Shown here in pieces: positions 1-11,184 of a stretch of DNA of 64,000 nucleotides. The stretch is from Spinacia oleracea (Eukaryota; Streptophyta; Magnoliopsida; Caryophyllales; Amaranthaceae): positions 142,232,361 to 142,296,360 of the forward strand of contig NC_079492.1 in assembly GCF_020520425.1 (NCBI RefSeq), written 5' to 3'. A program made the translations under genes and the position numbers. Every line of letters starts with the position of its first letter. The first letter of the stretch is position 1. The notes beneath the pieces were generated by a model. That model was not told the DNA's origin. It was given only the letters and a program-made list of their open reading frames with translations, and made no database searches.

Positions 1-3000
1 TCCCAGGTCACCCAACGGCTGAAGAAAAAAAAACAAGCTCGTTATTTCACAATGTAAACAAAAAAACAGCTGCAACCTCAAATGCACAAGTAGCGTATCT
101 ATATAATGTTTACATGAATCTAAGTTTATGTATTTCTAACCACTTTATAACCGCTATATAATGTTCATATTGACCTAATTTAGGCCCGCCTCAATCTAAC
201 CCTCTGCAAACCTCGTTAATGGAAGGATCTGTAATAGATTTTGTTGTTGTTAGAATATGCCCTGGTTTAGGGGTTCGGGGGCAACCTAGCTGTATTATGT
301 AATCTGTACTCCTCAAGATCAATAAAACTTTCCTCTCCTGTGTCTGTGTCTGTGGACGTAGCTAAGTAGCTAACACATTGTTAGTGAACCACGTTAAATC
401 TATGTGTTCTTTATTTACGTTATTCATAATCTTTCTTGCTTTCGTTATAACAGTTGTATTGCATTTGAATCAAGCTGTAAAGAAGGTAGCTCCCCTGAAA
501 CCCCGCAGTATTGTCCTCCCATTAATTGGCAAAATTTTATGCATGCAAGGATATGCACATCTATCATGTATACATGCAAGTAAATGCATTATATTGACCA
601 ATATACCTCACTTCCACTTCCTTGGACTGGCGGATTGTACACTTTCCCTGTGCTAGCTGGACCTCTAGTCAGATCACCAAACTCGTTTATAGACCATCCA
701 TGTTTCCCTGATGGCAACCCACTAATATTGGCCTCGATTCTAGTCAATTCCATGTGCGTCTGAGCAAAGCGAACTACTCCGAAGATATCTGGGCCTTTGA
801 ATTCGGCAACAGCCGCAGACACAAGGAAATCTGCTTGAACGACGCTAGGTCAGCATTCCTCTGAATTACGCAGAACAAAAGTACATATATACAGTGCCAG
901 TGATGCTCAAGTAGTTTGTAGGCTATGAACCTCCAATTCATCACATTTGAATGAGCAGAAACAAAAACCACATTGCCATGAAAGATTCTAAACACTGGTT
1001 TTGGAAATAAAAATTGATGTGTGCCTTGCCGCAGACCATAGGCGACCTCTTCAAACCAAATTAATGGGAATTCCAAGCCATTCATGTGCTGGTACAAATC
1101 TTTCCCGAACATGACTATTTGTTACTCATGGCAACTAGCATAGGCGTAGTTGCAGGATCCTAGAAGCCTCATGATGAAGCTCGGAGAGCCCCAGATACCC
1201 CAGCCCCTTGGAGCATTTGGTTACTCTTAATCCGAAGAGAGGAGAGGAGTCATGCTTAAGAGTCACAAATCCTACCCCAGAAACTCTAAAGCACCCTTAT
1301 GCATGAAGGCAACGCTAGTTAATTTACAGCAAAACCCAAAACAGCAAGCTGGTTTCCAAAAGTTTCAGGTTACTTTTTAAATTGGTCGAGACACAAATGA
1401 GAAGCTCATAGTGGCAGATACTTACACTGTTACACAAATCAATAACCGTCTAATAATGGTGGAGAATTGAAAAACGTTCACTCAAATGTGCTTAGTTCAA
1501 GCTACTCTCATGTGATTACTTCAAGAAAACACAGCTCGCCCATGGCATCCCACTCTCCACTCCTCCCTCCTCTCCAAAGAAAACTGATTTTTCAGACGAA
1601 TCAAGAACTTGGGACAATAAATTACATTCATTTAGTTTAATGGCCGCAATAACATATTCAGTGGTATGACTTTGAGAGAAACCAATACATATGCCAAACT
1701 TAATGATGATAACACATATGATGCCATATTTCCAGAACCGGGTCTTATACCAAATTCAATAGATGAAAAGCAGTATAGTTTAATAAACTAGAAAGGAACC
1801 CACAACAAGGAAATTATATAAACCATGAAAAATGGGCCAAACATAGAAGTGAATATTGACTCAAAATGATTGCACTTTTGCCCTCTAAAAACCATTTCCA
1901 AAGACAGGAAACATTTATGGATCTGAAAAGGAATTAGATAAGGAATCCTAAACCAGAAATTTTCGAGCAACTAACCTTCAGGTACACCTTGACCAATCAG
2001 TCGAGCTTTACGGCCAGTTTGCTCCAAAGCAGTTTCCATAGTTATCACGGGCGAAGAACCAAGAATCCTAACAACTTGATTGCTCAAGTCCACTTCAATA
2101 CTCTTCACTCCTGGTACAGTAACGCAAAGAAAAAAACTCAAAATAAATGAAGACGAGGAACTCTGTCGTTCCAAAGCAAACAAACAAACTGCATTTGTTA
2201 TATATGCGCTTATTATTTAGAGTTATTAGCATATTACCTTCTAGAGTCTCTAGTTTACTCTGGACTGCGCTAACACAGCCTTCACACTTCATATCCACCA
2301 TGAACTCTGTCTGTTCCAAAGCAACAAAATGTCATCTTTTCAAGTAATAAGTAAAAATTGTTTTAGGTCAAGATAGCAACACTATGGCAGTAAAGGAAAC
2401 CATTCTTCGGATAAGGATATAATGAAAAGATTGTTTCTGTGACCGGAACAGCAGTACCTAAAAGCATAGACCATGGACTAGTACCTAAAATCATAAACTT
2501 GGATTGCAATAGGGATTTAAAACAATCCGGAAGATAAACCTAAAGCACATATCATAGATACTGATACCACCTAACAGAAAAACAACAACAATTAAGAAAC
2601 TTTAAGCAGAACTCCACACTCCTGAACTGCAGAGATCCCATGCAACGCCTTTTCGTCAAGAAGAACAAAATGGACAGGAATAGGATGCACATACACAATT
2701 ACATAAATATATAAGCTTAGTGGACAAATTAACTATAGGAATTCTAATCCTTTCAATTTCCCCTCTTATTGATCACTACACAAAACCAAAACCTTGCACA
2801 TTTCCCTTTCTACATTCTCCAGAATATAGACTTATCAGAGTCATCACTTGTTACAACAAAATACAAAACACGAGAAAAGTTCCATTTAAGCATAGAATTT
2901 CATGAATTCAAACATTCTCCAGGTCATAACTCTGGCAATTTTCACCTCTTTTTGCGAAAAAGTTCCCCATTTCAATCGGTAAAACACCATTCCCCAATTC

Positions 3001-3506
3001 AATCGGTAAAACATCATTCCCTAATTGGAATTAACACAATAGCTTAACAAATTACATAATTCTCCAATTCAATTGGTGGCAAAACATCATTCAATTCTGC
3101 AATCAATAAGGTGAAAAAGACAACAGAAGCAAAAACTCACCATTAAGTCCGGCAACTTCAAATCTTCCTGCAAATCAGCGACAATCAATCAGGAATTCAG
3201 CATAACATCCTAAAGAGAGAGAAGACGAGAGACAAAATTCAGAAAGAGAGAGACGCGAACTTGAGGAGAAGACTTGGGAATTTCCATTTGAACAGCAGAA
3301 GGCGGAGAGCTGAAGTTCTTTACAAGCCCCAATCTAGTGCCAGCGATGGAGCTCGAAGCTGATTGAGGAGAGAGAAAGCGGAAGTTCAGAGATTTTGAGG
3401 TCGGAGATGAAGAAGAGTGAGAGAGAGACGATGCGACGTAAGCTGCAGGCAGAGCAGTGGCTGCTATGGCGGTTGTTGTTGTAACTATTGACCTCAGAAT
3501 CGTCAT
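1..3506 (-). CDS. CCS: Copper chaperone for superoxide dismutase, 3' end beyond window
   Basis: Delivers copper to, and oxidises the disulfide of, Cu/Zn superoxide dismutase in plastid and cytosol. Exons read on the minus strand: 3261-3506, 3141-3167, 2238-2310, 1976-2110, 607-830 and 1-18, all with GT/AG borders and matching phase. Residues 1-82 are Ser/Thr/Ala-rich and look like a plastid transit peptide. A 9-codon microexon (EDLKLPDLM) leads into the heavy-metal-associated domain with the copper motif MKCEGC (Cys100, Cys103). The SOD-like domain follows (AVAEFKGPDIFGVVRFAQ, then GKHGWSINEFGDLT), and the last visible codons are PLGDLG. About 241 codons are visible; the rest of the SOD-like domain and the C-terminal CxC domain should lie to the left. 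The start is the first Met of the transit peptide. A solo LTR sits in the intron at 19-606. Identity is very secure from motif order. Confidence 0.95.
248..452 (+). mobile_element. Solo LTR, Copia-like family, in CCS intron
   Basis: A 205-bp unit begins TGTTAGAATATGCC and ends GTTATAACA, with a perfect 5-bp target duplication (gttgt at 243-247 and 453-457). A longer relative lies at 53327-53650 in the opposite orientation. No internal retrotransposon region is present, so this is a solo LTR fossil left by recombination. It lies antisense within a CCS intron. The family assignment rests on size, TG...CA ends and 5-bp duplication. Confidence 0.85.
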
Positions 3507-4603
3507 TTCTTTCTGTTTCTTTTTAAGGTACTGTCTAAATATTCAATCCAAGTCTCAAATAGTACCTTATCAAAGTTTAAAGACACCTCTTTGACGTTTG
3601 AAGTAGCTTTATCAAAGTAGTGTTTCTCACGTGGTAAGCAGTTTTACGGAGTGTATCGGATTCAAGTCTCACCATAATAAAGTAAGACGTGTTACATGTA
3701 GTTGGAGACTTGGAGCTAAGCTCTGATAAACTGAGTATGCTTATGAAACTGAGTGTGCTTATGAGTAAATTATTTGATATTCAATTGCTCGATTGGTGTC
3801 GAATTTTAATTAAGCAAATTGATAACTTTTTAATCGAATAGTATTTGCCAAAATAAAACAGACTCACTTACATAAAATATCGATAAAAGTGGCAACACAA
3901 ATTCTTATTTACAAGTGGTGTACGATATATATTGTACATCAGAGTAGAAGTTAATTTAAATGCTTAAAAGTTACCGTTATTTATATGTAAAAGTTATCTA
4001 TTTTTTAGTGATAAAATTATCCTTTTTAGTAAAAGTTATTTCTTCAAAATTACAATAACGTATAAATTTATCATTTAACCTTTTAAAATGTTTTTGTATC
4101 AACTTCTTTTCCTAATATAAAAGTTACAAAAAAAAAACCTAAGTAAAAATTATCCTGGTGTACAATAAGTTTATTGTACTAGTACATATTGAAGCTTTCG
4201 TAATCAATTCATGGTACAAAAAAAATGATTACTTTTAATATATACAGGAAATACCTTGTAGAAAAACACAAAATTTTCATAACGATTAATTAACCAACTG
4301 TTTTCCCTCCCACAAAAAAAAAAAAAAAAAAAAAAAAAGCAGAAAAACTGTTGCAGGCTTACAGCACTGATGTGTACTCTAGAAATATTACAATGTCTGT
4401 ATAATTATACCCGTAGCACATAACCATACATGGCACAAGATTAGTGACTACAAAACAATACTAAGAACACTACAAGGGTAGAAGAGAGGGCCAAAAACAG
4501 AAGCATATGTATAAAAAAGGCTAATTAGTAATTATGTTTCTATTTCTATTCTATAAATTAGTCATAATACTGACACTGGCAGGTCTAAAACAATTGAAGC
4601 TGG
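3507..4603. other. Intergenic: CCS promoter side and 3' flank of the Shg1-like gene
   Basis: Upstream flank of CCS and downstream flank of the next minus-strand gene. It holds one copy of a dispersed repeat (3896-4188) and a run of about 23 A near 4316-4338. I see no coding exon here. The stretch from about 4380 to 4603 is probably the 3' UTR of the Shg1-like gene. Confidence 0.6.
3896..4188 (+). repeat. Dispersed MITE-like repeat, family A
   Basis: Starts CACAAATTCTTATTTACAAG and ends near a GTGTACAATAA / TTATTGTAC stretch. Related copies occur at 10332-10619 (reverse), 30503-31174 (reverse, carrying an insertion) and 48216-49077 (forward, carrying an insertion). The ends are partly palindromic around gtgtacaata. 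No coding capacity. Superfamily not determined. Confidence 0.7.
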
Positions 4604-7600
4604 TTAGCCGAAACCTGGTGGAATATCAGGATCCTCGTCATTGGCATTACAAGTTTGCTTGTGCTTCCCTGTTGAAGGAGGTGGACTGGAATCACCACCT
4701 TTTGTCAGCAATGAACCATTATGCTGGTGAGGTTGCTGCGTCTCAGATTTTGAATCATGATTATTAGTGGCAGAATGATTAGGCAAACAGAAATCTGAGG
4801 CTTCATTATTATGCTCTCCATTAGACATTGTACCATTGCTTTCTCCGGATATCATGACATCACCATTAAACTCATCAGTTCCTCCCGTTACTGGCACTTG
4901 AGCTGACGAAAACATTGATTCACCCTCTGTTGCTTTCTGCTCAGGTTTCAGTAGTTTATCATAGACTGAATGCACTGTTTCTTTTATTTCAGTTTTCATG
5001 CCATCTTCTGATCGGATAATCTCCCATAAACCTTCTGAAATTTGATTCATCGCTTTTTCACTGTATCAAAAGATGAAACATAACCAATTAATTATCACCT
5101 AAATAATTTGGAACTAATCTCTATCCAGCACAAAAGACAAGAACTGTGATAATTGTATGGCATTCACGGCTCGTTTGGTAGCCGGTAATAAATGGTGGGA
5201 ATTGGAATAAAACTAAGTCTTATTTGGCAAGAAAATAACATTCCGGTGTCCATGATAATGAAATTTTGTCTCAATGTTTTTCTTCATAAATTTGCATTCC
5301 CACATACCACTCTCCCAATGGTAATGGATGGTAATGGAATTTTATAAAGAAAAAGAGATTATTTTGAGTGTACTAGCATTACCATGGGAATGGATATTGA
5401 TTTTCCTTACAAATTTACATACAAATTCATTACCATTGACACCATTTATGGCCGGCTACCAAACATGCCGTCAAGGCTATGTTAGAAACTTAGGAACAAA
5501 CAAATCATGACAAGCAACTCTAGCTCTAAATTTGCTAACTGCAGCACCCACTCTCTAAACAAATAAAATCATTAAACAGCTCCAACCAATCTAACCTCTG
5601 GCAATACAAAAAGCTTAGCCTCAGTATAAGAGGTTAAGCGATTTTGTACATGAGAAGTGAAAATGACCTATTGAAGAATTCATAGTGCATTAGCGCTGTT
5701 GGTTTTAAAGTAAAAATATGGATTTGTGAACACAGCAATTCGCCGAATTAGACTTATATCTGCAGAACTGAAGTTTATTCTTTGTAGAACTGATTTTCGC
5801 TTATATTCGTTGAAGTAAACACAATTTTGCAAAAATGTTTGCAAGTTGAGCATAAGTGCATAACCCTGTGGCTCCTCTGTCTATAAATTTGGAAGAATAT
5901 CAAATGGAAACAGGATCCACACAGTACCTATGTGATGCAAAAAACAATCCATCTACTTCGCAAGTGCAGTTCTAGGCTTCTAGTGTAAGGCACAGTTTTG
6001 TTAAAAAAATCATAAATGCCTTTAATAACTACATGAACCCCTGTTTTACTGTTTTAAGTTTATCTAAACTGACAAACTCTATTGATCCTTCTTCCCATTT
6101 GGCCTCTGTATTCATTAAGATGCTTAAGTGTTTAGTTGGTTCCATTTAGAGAAAACAGAACTCATGCAAGGATGGTAAACCACATTTTATTTTTAATGCA
6201 AACCACCACCACCTAGTAAGACCATCAGAAATTGGTAGTTTATACATAGGAGACATTCAACATCTTCAGATTGTTTAAACTCCACTACAGGCCGTCTCTG
6301 GCAATTTGGAGGCCCTGTGCTAAAATACAGATATTGGGCCCCTATAAATTTTTACGGGCAATTATTTAATGTAAAACACGTAATTATTATATTAATATTG
6401 TTTTATTTATACAAAATATAAAGTCAAATTAATAATATGGTATAACGTTTTATATGTGATGGTTTGAGAAAATTGATGTAAAGGTTTGATGGACATGAAA
6501 AAAGAAATTTTTACGGGCAATTATTTAATGTAAAACACGTAATTATTATATTAATATTGTTTTATTTATTCAAAATATAAAGTCAAATTAATAATATGGT
6601 ATAACGTTTTATGTGTGATGGTTTGAGAAAATTGATGTAAAGGTTTGATGGACATGAAAAAAGAAATTTTTACGGGCAATTATTTAATGTAAAACACGTA
6701 ATTATTATATTAATATTGTTTTATTTATACAAAATATAAAGTCAAATTAATAATATGGTATAACGTTTTATGTGTGATGGTTTGAGAAAATTGATGTAAA
6801 GGTTTGATGGACATGAAAAAAGAAAATAAAAAAAGGGGGGCATGAGAAGAATCGAACCCTGGTTTTGGCTACTACACTTATAAAAAAGGGGGGCATGAGA
6901 AAAATGCAAGTGTCCTTACCAACTGGGACAAAGATTACTTAATGCATAACAAAGCAGCGGTTAAATATATAATATTTTTACTTGGGGGGTTTAACCAACA
7001 TAATTTCTTTTTGGGGCCCCAAAATTTTGTGGCCCGGTGCTGGAGGTCCGCCCGGACCTCCCTTTAGCCGGCCCTGCTCCACTATATATGAGAAAGACCT
7101 CAAGGGCCGTAAATGTGGTGAAGGGATTGTTGTTTCCTGCTGAATTACCGAGAGACATGAAACGCCTTTCATTCTAGAAGCTTTTGGTACTACAATAATT
7201 GACAACATAATCAATAAAGTCCAAATTTCAGAACCATCAGCCCACAGTCTAATTCTAATGTCTTACACATAAGATGCTGCCACTAATTTAGCTCTATTCG
7301 GAAATCACCTCTTCAAATCCTATGAGCCTGAAGACTAAGTTATATCTACATTATAATAAGGATGAGGCGGGAGTTCAATAGATTATACTGGAGCTTGAAG
7401 GCATACAGTCAAATGCTAGTATGCTACACTGTCCAGGGGACAAAATTTTCCTATTTCACGTTTATAGAAAGCGGGGTTTTCCATTATCAAGATTAAAATA
7501 AAAAATAAATAAATAAGTCAACAAATATCCTACTAGTTTCACAATTAACATATAACACAGAAGATGTTGAAACTCACTGAATCTCATCGTGAATTGCATC

Positions 7601-9536
7601 ACAAAGTTTTCTGGTTTGCATATTTTCTGCACCAGGCTGATTAAGTGCAGTGGACTGCTTAACCACTGAAATAATGTTGTTACGCAAGTCTTCCTGCAGA
7701 AAAAAGAAAATCTCAGAAAAAGCTATATTAACCATCCAGTGAAGTTTAGATAATCGCATTTGAGATTTTCTTGCATCAATAACATGAGTGTATAAGAAAT
7801 TATATGAATATCACAAATAGAAATGTGGAATCCTGCATGAGTCTGACTGCATTAGCTATGTGGATGACTGTGATAAAATCTTATGGTAGATGTGATGGCT
7901 TTTTAAACATAAACTTGACAAATTACAATCAAACCATAAAAGCTAACTTCACTGAATATTACAGCAGAATGCCCACTTTGGAGATCACAATAATGCTTCT
8001 AGAATAGGCATGTGGTGTGCTAACTGTGGGACAATCATCTTCATGAGAATTTTCCTTTTAAAATGAAATTCTATTTAGTTTTACCCCAGATGGAAGGAAC
8101 ACCATGTTTGATCATGTAGTCATGTACTAAAGGTGATAGCCCTGGGAGGACTCGTCTTCAAAAGTATAAGGTGTTCATAACCCTAAAGTAAACTATCTCC
8201 ATATGACTAAAGATATGGGTGGCATAAGAATCATTTGACATCCAAACATATCTAAACTTACAATTACAATTCCAAGGAATCATTGTGTTAAACTCAAAGC
8301 ACAATGAGTATGCCGGTGGTGGAATTGGGGAAATTAGGCCAATCAAGTGTCTTTATTCAAGTGAAGCAAGTCAACTGCCCTTAGATCCAGTAGCTTACTA
8401 AGGCACGTTGATACTGAACCACCTATGATATTCTTCCATTCTAGGTTTGGAGCAAAGCTCTGTATTACTACTGAGCAACAATGACTTCGTCAGCTTCATC
8501 TCACAAGAAAATCGATTTGACACAAGAGTCAAACAAACAAGGGAATGACAAATGTGGCTAGAAATTCTATCGACTACAAAACGTCTCAGTCAATAACGGT
8601 TCACTTTCCACTTAGCTCCATTTGTTTTGAAGGATAACACTTTCCCGGAAAATGATTTTCCCATTTTCCTTTGTTTGTTTTGTTTAGGGTGGAAAAACAA
8701 TTTTCAAAAGGGGGGAAACAACTTTGCCAAGGTGGAATATTTCCTTTTGAAGAAGAAGTAATCCCACATTCTTTCTACTCTCTCCCATTCTTTCCTCTCC
8801 TTCTCCTTCCCCTACCATTATCTTTTTTTTTTATAACTTTTCTGATAAGGAAACAAAGGAAAACTATTTTACAATTGTGTTCTCCCTTGAAAATAATCAT
8901 TTGGAAAATGATTTCCGTTAGAAACAAACGGAGCCTCAAACTAACAAATTCACTCTTGTTTAAGTCATTGATTCATCCCATTCTTAATGCTCACATCTTA
9001 ACAACCACCTCAAATATGACCACACATCAAATTTCATCGACATCGGATTACTAGAATCACAATCAAAGTCCAACCAGTAACAAATAATCACTATAAACAA
9101 GTGGTCATACTAGTAATAATATTCCCCAGTCTCTTTAATATAAACACAATCCTTGCTACTCTTTCAAACCAACATAAAAGGTTATGATTAAATAATGTCC
9201 CCTATAAAATTCAGAATTCACGCCAATCATTTCCGCAAATTCTAAAGGCACTAAATTTAAAAGCAAATTCGTATAATAACAAAATTAAAATCTGCAAAAC
9301 ATATTAGATTCAGTTCAATAGCTCTAATGCTGGGGACAAATTAACCAATAATTCTCGAAACAAAATCAAAATTTAAAATTCTTAGAATCGCAATTGGACA
9401 TAGCCAGATGAAAAGAGAGAAAGAGTACGTTTTGTTTGAGTTGACGGACGATTTTGAGACGAAGACGGTCGAAATCGCCATCATCTTTGAGCTTGGATAT
9501 GACTTCTTCTGCAGTTATCTTGTGATTGCTCCCCAT
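4604..9536 (-). CDS. COMPASS-Shg1 / BOD1-like domain protein
   Basis: Three coding exons: 9429-9536, 7578-7693 and 4604-5060, phases matching, giving 226 residues. Residues about 9-110 form the Shg1 (BOD1-like) helical domain: EEVISKLKDDGDFDRLRLKI, then EDLRNNIISVVKQS, PGAENMQTRKLCDAI and MNQISEGLWEIIRSEDGMK. The remainder is polar, low complexity and ends in DPDIPPGFG. Family knowledge: Shg1 is a subunit of the Set1/COMPASS H3K4 methyltransferase in yeast and BOD1 proteins act with SETD1 and PP2A in animals; the plant role is less clear, so a nuclear chromatin role is inference. The start (MGSNHK) was chosen over a Met 19 codons upstream because the domain begins directly after it. The introns host a Harbinger-like MITE, a hAT element and another MITE. 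Confidence 0.85.
5167..5470. mobile_element. PIF/Harbinger-like MITE
   Basis: 304-bp element with terminal inverted repeats CGGCTCGTTTGGTAGCCGG and (reverse complement of the right end) CGGCATGTTTGGTAGCCGG, flanked by a 3-bp duplication tca (5164-5166, 5471-5473). Interior has inverted ggtaatgg/ccattacc blocks and no coding sequence. It lies in intron 2 of the Shg1-like gene. Confidence 0.8.
6288..7076. mobile_element. Non-autonomous hAT-like element with internal tRNA-like module
   Basis: Ends CAGGCCGTCTCTGG... and ...CCGGCCCTG with an exact 8-bp duplication ctccacta (6280-6287, 7077-7084), the hAT signature. The interior holds a 159-bp tandem triplication (6346-6823) and, on the minus strand, tRNA-like promoter boxes (CCCAGTTGGTAAGG near 6927-6914 and GGGTTCGATTC near 6861-6851). 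A second, reversed copy at about 36490-36726 has the tRNA-like module but lacks the triplication. No transposase. Confidence 0.85.
6346..6823. repeat. 159-bp tandem repeat, three copies
   Basis: The block starting aaatttttacgggcaatt recurs with a spacing of exactly 159 bp (tttacgggca at 6351, 6510 and 6669). The copies differ at only a few bases, so the amplification is recent. It is AT-rich and noncoding, and internal to the hAT element. Confidence 0.95.
8614..8937. mobile_element. MITE with GCTCCRTTTGTTT ends
   Basis: Left end agctccatttgttttgaagg and right end (reverse complement) ggctccgtttgtttctaacgg face each other, and aaaatgattttcc / ggaaaatgatttt blocks pair inside. No clear target duplication found. 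It resembles the 35451-35790 element. It lies in the long first intron of the Shg1-like gene. Confidence 0.6.
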
Positions 9537-11184
9537 TGTTTTTAGGTTTTCTGTCCGAAACTTGCCTTTTTGCTTTGTAGTTTGTACATTCATTTATTTA
9601 ATTACTCAAATCAAATCAAATGAAAAAGGAGTTACTGAAACATTACTTGGAAATTGAGAAACTCGACACCAATCATCCCAATTACTAGTACTCCGTATAT
9701 CTTTGTCATCGAGGAAGTTTCAAGTGGCTTGTAATTGGTACCCGCTGATTTGATATTGATACTAAGATTAGTATGGTATTGCCGTATTGATATACCAATA
9801 CATTGCTAAACAGTACCAAAATAAATTATTTGGGTTATTGATACTGACATATGTTTGTGTTTGTAATAAAAATAATTGTATTTGAGTCACTTGTGTCCAA
9901 ATGGACACAAGCCACTTGAGGTTTAGCAATCCTCCTTTGTCATCCTCCATCAAAAAAAAATCTCTATCATGCTACGTCATCTTTGTTAATTGCTGATAAA
10001 TATTTATGGGCTTTGTTGAGACAGTTAAATAGTAGTTGCCGTATGATCTAAAGTAATAGAATTAATTTTCTAGGAAACTTTATTTTTCACTCTTCTTTTG
10101 GTAAAATCGAGTCTCTATTCACCTCTTAAACAAATTATAAGTCATGTGTAACTAGTTTGTATGACACATTTAAATTGTCCTAATTTTGAGTAAAAAGTAC
10201 AGAGTAGTAAATTATTTCTTATTGATTTAACCTCTCATAATTGTAATATTACATGCATATAAATTTGTGTGATACTTTCACTACAAATTGAGAGACAAAT
10301 ATCCTAAGTTCTTAACAAAAAGTACTGCATGTATAAGGTGTACAATAAATTTATCATACAACGAGTTAACTTTTACTTACTTTTTATATTATAATTTTTT
10401 TTAATGGATAAACATTTTAAAAGGTTACATAATTAATTTTAATACATTATCAGTGATTTGAAGAGATAATTTTTATTGAAGCATACATTTTATGACTAAA
10501 AAAATACTTCGTAGATAACTTTTACATGATACGGGTGAAACTTTTACACATTTTAACTTAACTTTTTACTTTTACTCCTACAATATTTATTGCACACCTA
10601 CTTTAAATAAGAATTTGTGATATCCTAATTGTACTATTACATCCTAATTAAACTATTTCACGAGTATCTTAAATCAACAATTGAATGATCAATGATGTAT
10701 TCCAACAATTTGGCAAATTCTAATTCCTTTTCCTATCTCCAAACCCCTACTATCCCCCACAAAAACTAGTAGGGGGAAGAATAATGATATTTTCCAAAGT
10801 TAGGCAAACTCTAATTCCTGTACAAGTTGATCCTAATCCTACAACCATGTACTATAATAGTTTACAAAAATATGTTACAGCCAGAACAAAGTCGCAACTA
10901 ATTTAAATTCTATGTTCTGGAAACAAGACTCATGGAACTCCTGTATAATGCTATTCTTCGATAATCTTTATCAACGAGCAGCTCCACCAAGCTAGCAGTT
11001 CAGTACCACAAAGATTTTGCAAAATAAACTTCCTTTGACGCCAAAGAAAGAGATACAAGAAGATCAATGACGGAACCTTTTGTGAGAACTGCAACGTTCA
11101 CTGTGACTATATGAACAAAAATACAGAGTACACAATAAGTGACAGCAAAATTCATTTCGTACAGGCAAAGAAAGTTAAAGTAAC
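9537..11184. other. Intergenic between Shg1-like promoter and YTH gene 3' end
   Basis: AT-rich spacer. Contains the short 5' leader and promoter of the minus-strand Shg1-like gene at its left, one family A repeat (10332-10619), and at its right (about 10850-11184) the likely 3' UTR of the YTH gene. No coding exon recognised. Confidence 0.55.
10332..10619 (-). repeat. Dispersed MITE-like repeat, family A, reverse copy
   Basis: Begins with ggtgtacaataaatttatca and ends aaataagaatttgtg, the reverse complement of the start of the copy at 3896. The middle shares the aacttttac and taaacattttaaaaggtt blocks with the other copies. Confidence 0.65.

Noticed and set aside
6850-6935. Host tRNA gene on the minus strand
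   Set aside because: A- and B-box-like blocks are present, but they are too far apart with no clover-leaf arms I could pair, and they sit inside a transposon.
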